From: Plotosus lineatus
Taxonomy: Eukaryota; Chordata; Actinopteri; Siluriformes; Plotosidae
Reading direction: 5' to 3'
Assembly: GCA_024760905.1 (NCBI GenBank)
Contig: CM045751.1
Span: forward strand, 4,854,501 to 4,918,500
Length of the DNA stretch: 64,000 bases
Shown: positions 37,172 to 51,300 of the stretch, piece by piece
Layout: every line of letters begins with the position of its first letter
Numbering within the stretch: position 1 is the stretch's first letter
Position numbers and translations under genes: made by a program
The notes under the pieces: generated by a model
Told to the model about the DNA's origin: nothing
The model's input: the letters and a program-made list of their open reading frames with translations, nothing else
The model's database searches: none

Positions 37172-37786
37172 CACTTTGGATGGGTTAAATGCAGAGAAAA
37201 TAGTTTCCCTTACAGGATTAATACAGTACAGTGATCCCTCGCGACTTCAACCTTCAGTTTCTGCGACTTCAGTGCATCGTGGGGTTTTCAAAAATATTAA
37301 TTGGAATATAAAAAATGAGGAAATAAAGAAAAATACAGGAAAAGTTAAGGAAAATGCTGCAAAACAAGGGCAATTATGCAAAAAAAAACCCCCAAAAAAA
37401 AAAAAAAACAACCCAAAACCCCCCAACAAAACTACTTACATTTTTATGTGAGGTGCGCATCTGAGTGTGCGCCCGTGTCTGTATGTGTGTGTATTTATAT
37501 TTTATTTACATCTTCTGCATTATTTTTGAATGTTTAATTGTTATTATAAGCATTTATAGCATTGTATATGTATTTATTGTGATTATATACACATATACAT
37601 GTACGTATACGTCAGTCAGGGGGGGTTGATCCTACTTTGTGGAAATCCGCAACCACGGGGAGGGGGAGGTGTCTCTGTCCCCATTAACCACGGAGAGGGA
37701 TCACTGTATTTAATTCAACTCGATTCAGTTTTACTTGTATAGCACTTTATACGGTTGACATTGAAGGATCCCTGTATAATAAATTC

Positions 37787-37817
<31 letters not shown>

Positions 37818-38809
37818 AAAAAAAAATCTAATTCATTTTCTGAACCGCTGAATCCCAATCAGAGTTGTGGGAAGGCTGGTACTCATCTCAGCCGATCCTG
37901 AGCGAGGGCAGAGTACACCCTGGACAGCTCGCTGGGCCATCGCACGGCAGAAACACGCTAATGGCTATGTAGCTACTCTTGAAGAAAATCAGCAGTGGTT
38001 CATTTACACGAACCTCTCACCGCAGACAATGAGAGACACGGCCGGCCTTTGATAACACAGTTAGGGGCACTGTGGGGACAGCAGTGACAACCTGTTGACT
38101 CAGTAATCCGACGCCCTACCACAGGGCCACCTGCAGTAGTAATATTTTATTTATAATTTAAAGATTTAAGCTGAAGGACTGAATGTGGAAATGAGTTACT
38201 GGATGTACTGGATGCTTGTGTAAGAGTTAATAAGCAGAGCACTACGACTGTGGCTCTGCAGGACTGAACGATGAGAATAACCATTTTTCAAGCGGCGTGC
38301 AGAGGAAAGCCTACACATTTCATTATTATTGCCTCTACACTAGCAATGTTGACAGAGACACCAGGGTTTTGGTAGTGGGGTTGGGGGTGGGCGTGGGTGA
38401 CAGCATGAGGAAGATCGTGTTCCTATTTAGAGCTTCGCATCATGGTGTGAGCTCCACTTTCTTTTCTCATTCCCTCTCTCAGTCACTTTGCGATTTGCAT
38501 GCACTCTCACGCTGGCTGCACAGAGGCGTCGGGTTACAATCAGGTACGCACATTCCACTTAGTGGGGCATTGCTGTTTAACACACGCTGTGGTGCTCACT
38601 GAGGAAATGGAGCTATTTTTTCAAATTTCATGGTGAAGTGATTGTTTGTTTGTATTTGTTCTCTCTGTGCTCTCCGTGGAAACACGACACTGTGACGAGG
38701 GCTGAGATGAGTGGGCATTTAAGCAAATTTAATATACTAATGGGAAGAGCAGATTGGTTCAGTATCTCAGCTAGCATTAATCACACAAGGTTAACTCATC
38801 CAGAGAGTG

Positions 38810-38854
<45 letters not shown>

Positions 38855-39548
38855 GCAATGAGCAGCCACAGTGCGGTGCCCAATGAGCAGTTGGGTGTTT
38901 GGTGCCTTGCTCAAAGGCACGTGAGTCATGATTTTTCCTGCTATTCTGGGAGTTGAACCAGCAACCTCTTGATCCCAAACCGAGTTCTCTAACCCTTAGG
39001 CCACGTCTGCTCCAAATATGCAGTGAAATTATGTCCGATGTATATCATTGATTTGTATTTCCGACACAGGAACATTCATTCATTTTCTGAACCCTTTCAT
39101 CCTAATTAGGGTCGCAGGGAGGCTGGCGCCCGTCTCAGTCGACCCTGGGTACCCGACCAGGGTACACCCTGGACAGCTCGCCAGGCCATCACAGGGCCAA
39201 CACTCACTTGACTGTTGCAGGCTGAGACAGGGTTCAGCCTCAAAGAGACCCAAATAGTAGGATTTAGTAAATAAATAAGTATGATTCAGTGATATTACAC
39301 CACAAGAGGGACACAACTGATCACAATTAAACGATGATGCTCAAGTATGCACGTTGTACAATTACCCCATCACTGATTTCCCCAAGTAGATGGAGGAGGA
39401 ACTTAAGAAAGAACTAAGCAGTGAATAACACTCAGGGGTTGAGAAAGTATCAGTAAAAGTGGATATGAAACACAGAAATGCATGACTTATGAGGAACTGA
39501 ACTAGAATTCCAAAATAAGATGCCAGCCCACGTTAGCAACATCGGCGG

Positions 39549-39587
<39 letters not shown>

Positions 39588-42500
39588 GGGGGGGGGTGGT
39601 TAGTCACAGTATACTTACAGATCTGTAGATTCGAGGTGGCCAGAGGAAGGCTGAAGTCAACAGCCGTGAGAAACGCAGCAGCAGGGTGAGAGATCGGCCC
39701 ACGTCGCCACCCATCAGAAGAAAAATGGTGGACGAGAACCAGTCATGACCAGGGTAACAGCCCTGCAGATAACCTCAAGCATCAAGAGTCAAGGAAGTGA
39801 CATCACTGCTTGTTATTCCTCCATGATGTCATATTCCTCGTTTAAATGGATAACACATGCTACCAAGGACAACTCTCCTGGCCAAAATATTGAAGGTTCT
39901 TAAGAATTAACAAAATGTACTCATATTATATCTGCTATCAAAGATGTACTGCACCAATAGCATTCCAGACTAGAATCTGTTTCCTAAATGGGTTTTTCCT
40001 CACTCACGTAATACATAATGCCAGGCCTTCACCTGTCACTCATCACTCACTCATTTTCCACACCGCTTAACCCTACTTGGGTCACGGGGAGGCTGTTGAT
40101 TACTTCAAGGTGCCATTGCTGTCTAGTGGTTAGCGTGTCCGCCTCACAGCAAGAAGATCCTGGGTTTTTCTTCCTGTCTTGGACATTTCTGTGTGTGGTT
40201 GGCATGTTCTCTCCATACTCCAGTTTTCTCCCACTGTCCAAAGACATGTATATTCGGTCCAATGGCTGATTCTATGCCAGGTTGATGCTAGTTTGAATGT
40301 AAGAGGTTGTGTACGTTGGCCTGCGATGGTGTCGCGAGCAGTTTGGGGAGTACCCCATCTTCATCCAGTGCCGAGTACAATAGGCACCAGCCTCCTCGAG
40401 ACCCTAGAAGGATTACGTAATTCGGCAACTGAGTAAGAGTGACAGTCGTGTGTCACCCCCACCCCAAATTGCAGCTGATACTGTACCCACACAGCCTCAT
40501 GCTCAGTATAGCAATATCATTATTGACTATGAGTCTTCTTTCTTCTTCTTTTTCTTTCAGCTGTTCCCTTTCAGGGGTCGCACAGCGAATCGACTGCCTC
40601 CATCTTCATGGAAGTCATATTAATGATTCGTATATTCGATTTGGCATAGGTTTTTACGTCGGATGCCCTTCCTGACACAGCCCTTTAGCAAGGGGCGGAA
40701 ACACGCTGACGACCATGCAGCTCCTCTTTACGAAAGTCAGCAATGGTTCTTTTACATGAACCTCTCACCATAGACAGTGAGAGACATGGCTGGCCTTTGA
40801 TAACCCAGTTAGCTGCACTGGTTGGACAGTGACAACCTTGTGGAGAGTGGGACTCGAACCCCCATCCTTTGGATCAGCGATCCCACACCTTTTACCTCCC
40901 GACCACCATTGCCCATTATTGACTATGAATATGCTAGAAAAAGCACTTACGGGGCTCAAACAAGTTTATACACATTCCTTCAGGGTTTAATTTCTTGTCA
41001 ATTTTCTGGATTTGAACTTGACAGCCGCCGTTATGTTCTTTCACAAAACTGCTTCAGAACCTGCTCATCCTGTAAACACCCTGCTTGCCGTTACACTTTC
41101 CTACCTGCAGAGTGTAATGACTCAAGATCCCACTACCTCCTGTCACCCAGAAACGCACATGCTTCCTTTAGAGTTTTATTTCCGCGAAAGTTTGGTCTTC
41201 ATGCCAGCTCGGAGAGCTTTTCCTCACCGCCATCACCAGTGGTTTGCTCATTAGGGGTCCAAATCCACACCTGCATTTCTGTAAATCTGCTTGGTGACAA
41301 TATCTGCTCTTATAAAAACCTATATGAAGACAGAATTTCACTTTTCTTTGGTTCCTTGATGAAACTTGATGAACGACTGACTATGGCCAGTTTCAATTTG
41401 ACAAAGCATTGCAGACATACAGAAACACTTCAGACATATTGAACTTATCACCATCTGATTCCAGCATGTTAATGACTGCTCTGTAAGTCTGTACGTTATA
41501 GGAGCAACAATGAAAAAACAGACTGTGGGTTGTCCAGTGCAGTACAGTACATTGTGCTAAACATAATAAATGAAAGAAAAAGAAGATGAGATTAGGATTT
41601 TATGTCAGCAGGGGATTAAAGCCTGTCACAGCCGATATTGGGTGGAGGACTCCTGTACCATTACAGGGCAACCATTTACAAAAACACAACCATTCACAGT
41701 TACACTCACACCTTCGGGCAACCTGGAACATCCAGTTAGCCTAATGTGCATGTCTTCAGATTGTTGGAGGAAACTAGAGTGGCTGGAACACGGCGAGAAC
41801 ATGCACACTCCACACAGAAACACCCAGACCAGGGACTCAGAGCCAGGATCTTCTTGCTGTGAGACACCACAATGCCCTGTCACGCCGGTTTCCTCCAAAA
41901 GTCCAAAAGATATGCACCTTGAACATCTGGTGAGACAGTCAGCCTTTTCCACGTGTCGGCTGAAATAGGCTGCAGCCACCCTGTCACCCTAGTTGTCAAT
42001 TGAGTGAGTGAATACCGTACACAAGGCGAAGAAAAAGAAGAGGGACACATCCGCCATTGTCAAGTCCATCATCCTCAGGATTAACAAACTCATAGAAGAC
42101 CTAAAAGTTTCACGACAACAAAAACAACAACAAAAGGTCAAACAAATAATTGGCTTTGTGTGCATTGCATCAGTGACTTGTCCGCTTCCCAGACGAAGGA
42201 GTTACTTCTTGTGAAATTTTGTGCTTTTGAAATATAAATAAAACCTCAATCACAAATTATGTGCTGTGTCACCGCCATAGAAATTCAGTGTTGCAATATT
42301 TCCTCCTGAGATACAGCGATCTGAAATGAGAGAGCAAAAAAAAAAAAAAAATGATGAGCCGAATTATGCTGTAAATTAAGTCTCGAATGTCTGACTATGA
42401 TCCACAATGCAACACATTACTATTGAAATATTGTTGAGAAGACAGAGTGGTATGAGAAGCTCATGATATTGAGTAAGTGCTATAAGAGAAGCCTGAGCAG

Positions 42501-43396
42501 TAAGGATACAGAGATCAGACTGGATTGCAATGCGCTGCTGAGACAGAAACTCCTGACAGTGTTTGAGAAGAAGACAAAAATCCTGCTCTGAATCCTCTCT
42601 CAGTAACTTCAGCAGCGTGCCATACCTACAGAGATATGCATAGAACAGTTAGAGGTAAGAGGTACAGGGGGTGACTACAATAGAGGTGCGACCGAAAAGT
42701 GACTGGCGGTCGCAAAACATCCTGATGCGAATTTTAAATACGTAAAAAAAAAAAAAAAAAAAAGTCAATGTGCATCAAGAAGTTTTGCGACTCAGTATGC
42801 ATGCGGATATTTTATATAAGGTTGAGCGAAAGTCGTGAGGATTTTTGCGATTGAACTGTGAGTAATTTGTGATGTTTGGATAAAAAAAAGGTGAATCTCC
42901 AGTCGTAAAGTTGCGTTTTCTTCACTTTTTGTTCTCAAACCATTCGCTTTTTATTCATGCACCATTAACGCAAACAGAATATGAATAAAAGACAAACAAT
43001 GGCAAGATATGCAGAATTTGGAGGGATGCTGCTTTTCCTTGTCAACAAAAAGGGGAAAAAACCAATAATTTGTGAGCAAAATGACAACTTTGTGACATTC
43101 TTGCGGTAGGTTTTGAGACTTTTTCGTAATGGAGCCTTGTATTGCGACAATCATGAAAATTTCCAGCATGTCTGAAATTCTATTAAGTGACGAGTTCACC
43201 AGGCGGGACAGTGGTGCATTGGTGAACACGTCTGCCTAACAGCAAGAAGGTCCTGGGTTCGATTCCCAGCTCGGGCTTGTCTGTGTAGAGTTTGCATGTT
43301 CTCCCCATGCTTGCGTGGGTTTCCTCCGGGTACTCCAGGTGTCCTCCCACAGTCCAAACACATGCACAGAAGGTTAATTAGCTGCTCCAAATCTCC

Positions 43397-43438
<42 letters not shown>

Positions 43439-44245
43439 GTTGTGTGGGTGTTGGTCCTACTATGGACAGCTCCCCAGGCCATTGTAGGACCAACACTCAC
43501 ACAACCATTCACACACACACACACCTATGGGAGATGTCCACGGTGTACCCTGTCTTTGCTCAGAGTCGGCTGAGATGGGCACCAGAATTCACGAACCAAG
43601 CGGTATAAATGCGATGCCGATTGCAGTTGTTTTTTTATTACACCTCGAGTGTTGTCACTTAAAAGTTTATGCTTAAAAAACTTCTCCGAACACTCCTGGT
43701 GTCAGAATATCAAACTTCTGAACAACAAACTTTGATTTTTTTACTCAATTAGCAGTGAGTGCTGTAAAAGAAAAGCATCAATACCAGCATTACACGGAGA
43801 TACTGCTCACACTCCAACATCAATACGTTCCTCTTACTCCACAGCAATACCAAGAGATTGATTTAATTTTTTTTAATTAAAAAATGTGTTTAGAGTTGTG
43901 AAATGTATAACAATTACAAATAAAGAATCCAAATACTTTTATTGTTCTTAGAGGAAAAAAGGGGAAAGTAAAGTTATATTTCCAGAGTTGTTCTTTTCAG
44001 CGGAAAAGCATGACACATCCAAGTATGTCGACAGATAGAAGGGAAGGCACATTTGTCACAGTGTGCGGATAACGTCGCAAGCAGACCTTATATGGTTACT
44101 GGGGTTAATTGCCCTAGTGGGTGACATAAAATATGTTCTATAGTATGTTGATGTGACTCTTTAGAGAGAAAACATGGATTAGTGAAACGTCTAGGGTTTG
44201 ATCTTTCAAAGGCACCAGTGGCAGTAGTACTAGTAGTAATAGTAG

Positions 44246-44286
<41 letters not shown>

Positions 44287-44296
44287 GTGGTCGTAA

Positions 44297-44331
<35 letters not shown>

Positions 44332-44782
44332 GAAGTATTATTATTATTATTGTTATTATTATTATAATTATTATTATTATTCATGGTAGTACTATTAGTA
44401 GTACAAGTATTAGTAGTATGTCTGTCTTCCTTTCGGCTTTTTCCCTTTTACTCGGGAGTCGCCACAGCGAATCATCTGATTCGCACGTTTGATTTGGCAG
44501 AGGTTTTTACGTTGGATGCCCTTCCTGTCACAACCCTTTTTAGCAAGGGACAGAAACACGCTGATGACTTTGCGGCCTACTCTTTACGAAAGTCAGCAAT
44601 GGTTCTTTTACATGCCTCTCACCATAGACAGTGAGAGACATGGCCCGCCTTCGATAACCCAGTTAGCCGCACTGGGGGGGGGGAGTGACAACCTTGTGGA
44701 GAGTGGGACTCGAACCCCCAAACTTTGGATCAGCGATCCGGCGCCCTATACCACTAGACCACCACTGCCCCTAAGTATTAGT

Positions 44783-44825
<43 letters not shown>

Positions 44826-47800
44826 GTAGTAGTAGTGGTAGTAGTAGTACTAGTACTAGTAGTAGTAGTAGTAGGCCTCCATCGGTCAGTGTTGACTATG
44901 GGTGATGATGTGCCCTAGTTTGATACTGCGGTAGACCTGGAGCTGGAACAGCTTCAACTTTGACTGGTGAGACCAATGTGAGTGTGACAGACTCTGCCAC
45001 AGTGGATGCAGACATGAGTGGTTACTGAGTTGTCTCCAGACGTGCCCACCTTCTGTCTGACTCTCTTGTCTTATGCCAAGTTCTAAATCTTCTCCTCTTC
45101 CACCTTCAGCACAGTGCCAGCTGCTGTGGTCCCCCAGCTCTTAATGTTGATGTCCAGAGCTTTCATGTCTTGTTTACAGGCATCTTTATAGCACAGCTTG
45201 AGTCAACCAACAGGTCTCGTGCCAGAGGCTAGCTCGCCGTACAGGACGTCAGTTGGAATCCGGCCATCATCCATCTGGCAAACATGGCCAAAGAGGTGCA
45301 GCCTGCGTTGCCGCCATGTGCAAGGACCTCAACGTTGGGCACTTTGTCACTGCATTTGATGTTGAGGATGCGGCGGAGGCAATGGAAACTGTTCAGTCTC
45401 AGACCGAGACAGAGACTGAAGGTCACTAAATGTTAACGATAACTCCCTCAGATGAAAGTCCATATATGGTTTCCCATAAGTGTTGCATTATATCCATCAG
45501 CACTCATTTCAAAGTTACTTGCATTCTCTAGCTTCAAAACTTGGACGATGCTCTGACCTTCATCTTTGACCTTGACATTCCAAAAGCAAATCATCTCTAG
45601 GACTCAGAGAGTAGGACAGTGTCTCCACCAAAATCTATGCAAGGGTGTGGTCAGGATTTTGTTCACAGCTAAACAGACAGATGGACGAACTGATAAACAA
45701 ACACTGGCGACTAGAGAGCTATTCTTATTTGTCACAATGTTTTATCCTATGAGGGTCACGGCGATGTCAGAACCTATCTCAGCTAAAATTGGGCAAGGGC
45801 ATCTTGTTCACACCTTGAATAGCTCACAGGGCAACATACACAACCCTTCACACCTGCATTCAGGGGTAATTTGGAACAGCCTGTTAGCTTTATGTGCACA
45901 TCTTTGGTCTACGGGAGGAAACCCTTGCAAGCTACAAACCGCAATGCCTCCCCAGAAGAGGTAAAACAGCATTAAAAATGACATAATAAAACGTACAGAT
46001 GTTTTGACTTGGAGGTAGAACTCCAGTGTGCAGCTCAGCCGTTCTAGAAATTTAATTAATACCTTCTGACCAATCAGAATTAACTAACTCAGCACTGCTG
46101 GGCTGTAAACAGACAAGCAGGTTGTGAGATTTACTGAACCTTGCACTCTGCATATAGCGGTCTAGACACTTTTTTTTTGAACGAAAACCCCAAATAAATT
46201 CGCTCTAAGTTTAATTCCGCTGCCAGATCTCAACAGAAAGGCAGTAGATTACAGCAGGAGCCTGCTGTAATGAATGGGTGATTATCTCAATGCTCACTGT
46301 GGACGCTCTCATGGAGAAACATCAGCCTTTCCTTCTGGGACTGAGACACCAACCTGAGAGCCATGCCGATGCCCAGCTGCTCCACGGACGTCAGGTTGCT
46401 AGTCTTTATGTCGTGATCCACAACTAGAAAAGACAAAGTGAAGACAAATTACTGCCCAGTTATGGCGTTATCGACGTCAGCCATGCATGCTGCTCACAAT
46501 AGCACAGGCAGGAACAATGCTCGGCTGACAGGATGATCCTTAACGCTTTTGTGCAGCATAGAATTGTACAATCAGCTGGGTGAAGTCCATTCATCACAAC
46601 CAAGCCTGCGTTTAATTGGTTAAATGCCCTTGGTGAGAGGGAAATGAGCCCTCTGATGTGATTATGGAGCCACTCCTTGGTCCTCATTAATATCAGAACA
46701 ATGGCAGGAATGTAATGATGACATAACGCAGATGAATGCGTTTGCCTTGGTGCAGTTAGTCTTCAACAGCCAGTGGCCCAGATAACAGTATGAGTATGAC
46801 TTAAAGCATCACTAAGTGAATATTTCCAGTTATTTCGGGTTCATGTGCGGTACCGATAAGAATTGAAACAAATACTAATTACAAGCACAGAGTGAGGGAC
46901 AAAAGAAACATATTACAAACTGGGTGTAAAAATTAATATTAATTTATCTATATTCACTCACTCCCTCGTTTGCAAAACAGCTTATTAGGGACGCAAGGAG
47001 GGTAGAGCCTATTTCAGCCGACACTGGGAGGAAGCATGGTACACTCTGAACAATTAGATTTGTATCAAACATACTCTTATTTATTTATTTATTTATTTTT
47101 TAAAGTTAGTCCAATCAGGGATGAGAGCAGGCTCAGAAGAAAACAGAAGATGGGAAGGGTCAAGGGTGCATTATCAGGGAAATGCCAGAGTATCAGTTGA
47201 ATGTGTGTACGTTGGCCCTGTGATGGTCTGGTGAACTGTTCCAGATGTATCTTCCCTTCAACCAGTGTTTGATCAGATTAGACTCCAGCCTTGCTGTGAC
47301 CCTAGTAGGAGTAAGTAGTTGAGTAAATGAGTGAGTGAATAGTGGCTCATGGGTGTGATATGGCATCATGTAACTGTGCTCATTCTTTTCTGGAAATACA
47401 ATCTGGAGAGAAAGTGTTGCCCAACAGCTGCTTAACTGAAAAAGGACATCACCCTAATACGATCCAATGAGTTTATTTAAATTAATGCAGATTTACAGGA
47501 ACTCGGATGAAGTTTATAACAATTTCCAACTTTTATTACTTTTTTACAATAGCCTTAAGGAGCACAAGTTGTGCTTGCGTACATTTAGAATCATAGCATA
47601 GAATCAAAGATGAAAAATGGTCCTGAGATTCTGCTTGGGAATTTGAGACGCTACCACCGAAAGGACCATTTCATAATATGCCATTTTAGAACAACTATAG
47701 CAAGTTTGAAAGCCTCAGCTTCAGCGTGCAGCGAGTACATGTCTGGAAACTAAAGAGTGACAGACAGGCGGATGGATGGAATCCATTCCTATAGCACCCA

Positions 47801-48350
47801 AGCCGCATTGTGAGCGGGAGCTAATAACCACAGAGGACGATGATAATGGAGTGATGTCCCACTCGAAAGGTGTAGCTGGATACAGTGAGGACACACACGC
47901 TCCTCCGATTCAGTGCTTTGATATAAAAAAAAATCCCTGAAGCTCATGATTTGTACCTCCATAATTTAATGCATTGTGCATCTGCTACATGATTGGATGA
48001 TTAGATAATTATAGAAAAGTGTATGCTTCTAGTTTTTCCTAAAAAGTGGAAAGACGTGATGGGTGTACTATCGAGGACGTTTTAAAAATAAATGCAAAGG
48101 ACATACTTATGAAAAGAAATCTTCGATACTTTTATATCGTGCACTAAAAAGCAGCCTGGAACTGCCTGGTGACTTTATTTTGATACTGACCCTTATATTC
48201 CGCAGGTGGGAAAAAGCAGTGAGGAGGGGAAGAGGAGAGGTGCAGGACTGCCCTCTCCAGAAGATCGGCTAACACTGCGGAAACAGCACACAACCCACAG
48301 AATGTCCCTCTATGATATATATGTGTATACACACATACACATCCACACAT

Positions 48351-48386
<36 letters not shown>

Positions 48387-51300
48387 CACCAACCATCTGA
48401 CTTTGACTGATGTTATACTTAGTCTGTGTTCTTACAAACCAGGACACGAATATATTCACTGATAGACACATTAAAGCTCTTATGTAAGTCACTCTGGAGA
48501 AGAGTGTCTGTTAAATGAGGTAAATGTAACTATGCTGCTCACACATACAGTGTCATCCTGTGTGCATGTATGAGTGTTTACCACTTCTTGTAAGTATGCT
48601 GGATTTCGTACTAATGGCTTTGCACAAATGTCTCCTGCAGTTGTCCATCCAGTTGTCATCTCTCTCACCATCTTTAGAAGATGCCAGGAAAGCGCTGACC
48701 TCAGAGTCTGTCGAGATGCACAACCGAAACATGACAACCCTCATCCTTTTCACATATTCATGAATCTCTTTTCACTTTAGACTTTTTAAAATGCATCCCG
48801 GCTTACAAAAAAGGCTACGCTCACTCCACAGAACCCGACATTTGATAAGACGAGAAATGCCATGCTCGTTGAGTTAAAAATGCTTTGCCAGACAACACCG
48901 AATAAATGGGGGGGGGTTTCAGCTAGCAATCTGACCTGCTTCACCAATCTTTCATCGTCCAATATTAAGACAGCTTTAGCTTTGAAATATAGACGCGCTG
49001 ACATGACAGAAGAGAAGAGCCGAAACTAATCAGGGCAATTTTAAGCAGATATTTTACTACAACCCCTACAGAAATGACTCATGTCAACCTCATACATGCT
49101 TCCACATCAGGATCAGGGTGTCACGGTGGTGTAGTGTTTAGCACACGTTTCTGTGTGGAGCTGCATTTTCTCCGCCTACTTGAGTGAGTTTACTCCGGGT
49201 ACTCCGGTTTCCTCCAACAGTTCAAAGACATGCACATGAGGTTCAATTATTATTCTCATTTATTAATTCATTCAATTTTTTAAACCATTCAATACTACTA
49301 GGGCTACAGGAAAGCATCCCTACCGACTATGGACAAAGATGAGAAACACCCTGAACAGCTTGCCAGTCCATTGCAGAGACACAAAGCCAAATGGCGATTT
49401 CAAATTCTCACTCCTGTTATTCATTTGCTGAACTGCTTAATCCTGCCAGGGTGGCTGGGAGGCTGGCGCCTTTTTCTGAGCTGAGGTGTGGCACAGCACA
49501 CCAGGCCATTTCAGGGCAAATACACAGACAAATTACACCCACACTCCACTGAGGGGCAATTTGGAACAGCCAATTAACGTAATGTGCATGTCTTTGATCT
49601 GTGGGAGGAAAATGGCATAGCCAGGGGAAACTGATGCAAGCATCGGGAGGACATGTAAACTCCACACAAAAACGTTCAAGGCCGGGAGCTATTCCAATTT
49701 GGAGCGGAAGAAGAGTGTACTTATTTCTAATTTCTAGGCCACAATATTTCACAGAAACATTTATTATCTGAGATTTCGCAAACAATTGCTTTTTGTACTC
49801 CTTTACCGATTCTGCCCTACAAAGACACTCCATATAAGTAACAGTGGTGTAAAGTCCCGATAAAGAAAATTTAGGAAAACCACAAATATTTATACAGCTA
49901 TACCTCGAGTTAAGTCATTTCGCATTAAATCCTTCTTGATTATACATCGGTTTTCAAAAAATATCTGCAAAAATAAAAAATAAATGAAAGTAAAGTTTAC
50001 GTCATGATAATCATATATTTCAGTATGCCCCTGTGAATGGGCGGCAGAATTTCATGCCCCCCTCCCAGCGTGCAACTATAAATAGTATTATTTGTCGATA
50101 AAATTGTTATGAATATACCTCGGCATAACATTGTATCTTAACTGACATCAAAAATAAAAAAACATTAAATAATAAAAAAACACTTAATTCTAGTACAGTA
50201 TGGCAAAAAAGCATGTTCCCCAGGGTCATACACACTCCCCCTGGCATCATACCATTTGGGGGGCGTGCTCCACTATTTGAGAAGCACTGAATTAGCTGCA
50301 GCCCCGACTGAGATGGGCACCAGCCTCCCTGCGACCCTAATTAGGATTAAGTGGTTCAGAAAATGAATGAGTGAATGAATGTATAAACCTTTGCGACAAT
50401 GTCTACTGTAAAAGCGCTATACAAATAAAACTGAATCGAGTTGAATTAAATACAGGGATCCCTCACTTTTTATGGATAATGGGGACCGAGACCCCCCGCG
50501 ACCGCTGAATTTCCGCGAAGTAGGATCAACCCCCCCCGGTTGACGGGTATACCTGGGAGGTCTTATATGTGTATATAATATCAATAAATACATATTCAAC
50601 GCTATAAATGCTTATAATAACAATTAAACATTAAAAAATAAGGCATAAGATATAAATAAAATATAAACACACACATACAGGTACGCACCTCACATAAAAA
50701 TGTAAGTACTGTCGTTTTGTTGGGAGATTTTGGGTTGTTCTTTTTGTTTTTTTTTTTGTTTTTTGGGGGAGGGTGGGTTGCATAATTGGCCTTGTTTTGC
50801 GATATTTTCCTTAATTTTCCCCCTAATTTTCCTTAATTTCCTTTTTTCCCTTGAATATTTTTGAAAAACCCATGATGTACTGAAGCTGCAGGAACTGAAG
50901 TACAAAGTATCGAGGGATCACTGTACTTTAAACCCTGACCTATACACTGTATCGCCACTCCGCCCTCGGCCATGGGCTCCACCTTAAAAAAAAAAAAAAA
51001 AGACTAATTATTAACAGTCTATTGATTTCCAGTTAACCATTTCGTGTCTCCTTCTGCATTCCGTGCCACACCCATCTCCTCCAGCATCTCCAGTTTAAAT
51101 ATCCAATTCGTTGCTTGTTTCAAGTTGGCTAGTGTCGCTGTTTGATTTACTCGAGACATTACTGTCATTGTTATTTATAATTATAAGTTGCGATGACGCT
51201 GGTTTGTCACACCACCATTATTCTTGCCATAAGAATTTCCCTTGGATGAAGTCTCTGCTTTACCTTGTTTAGTCCAGGAAGCTTTTGGCATTTCCAGGGT

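Noticed and set aside
40822..41442. 206-codon open frame on the plus strand, the longest in the window
   Set aside because: Its first 30 codons are SINE-A head sequence. The rest has no recognisable domain or similarity, and it lies in an intron of tbc1d32 on the opposite strand.
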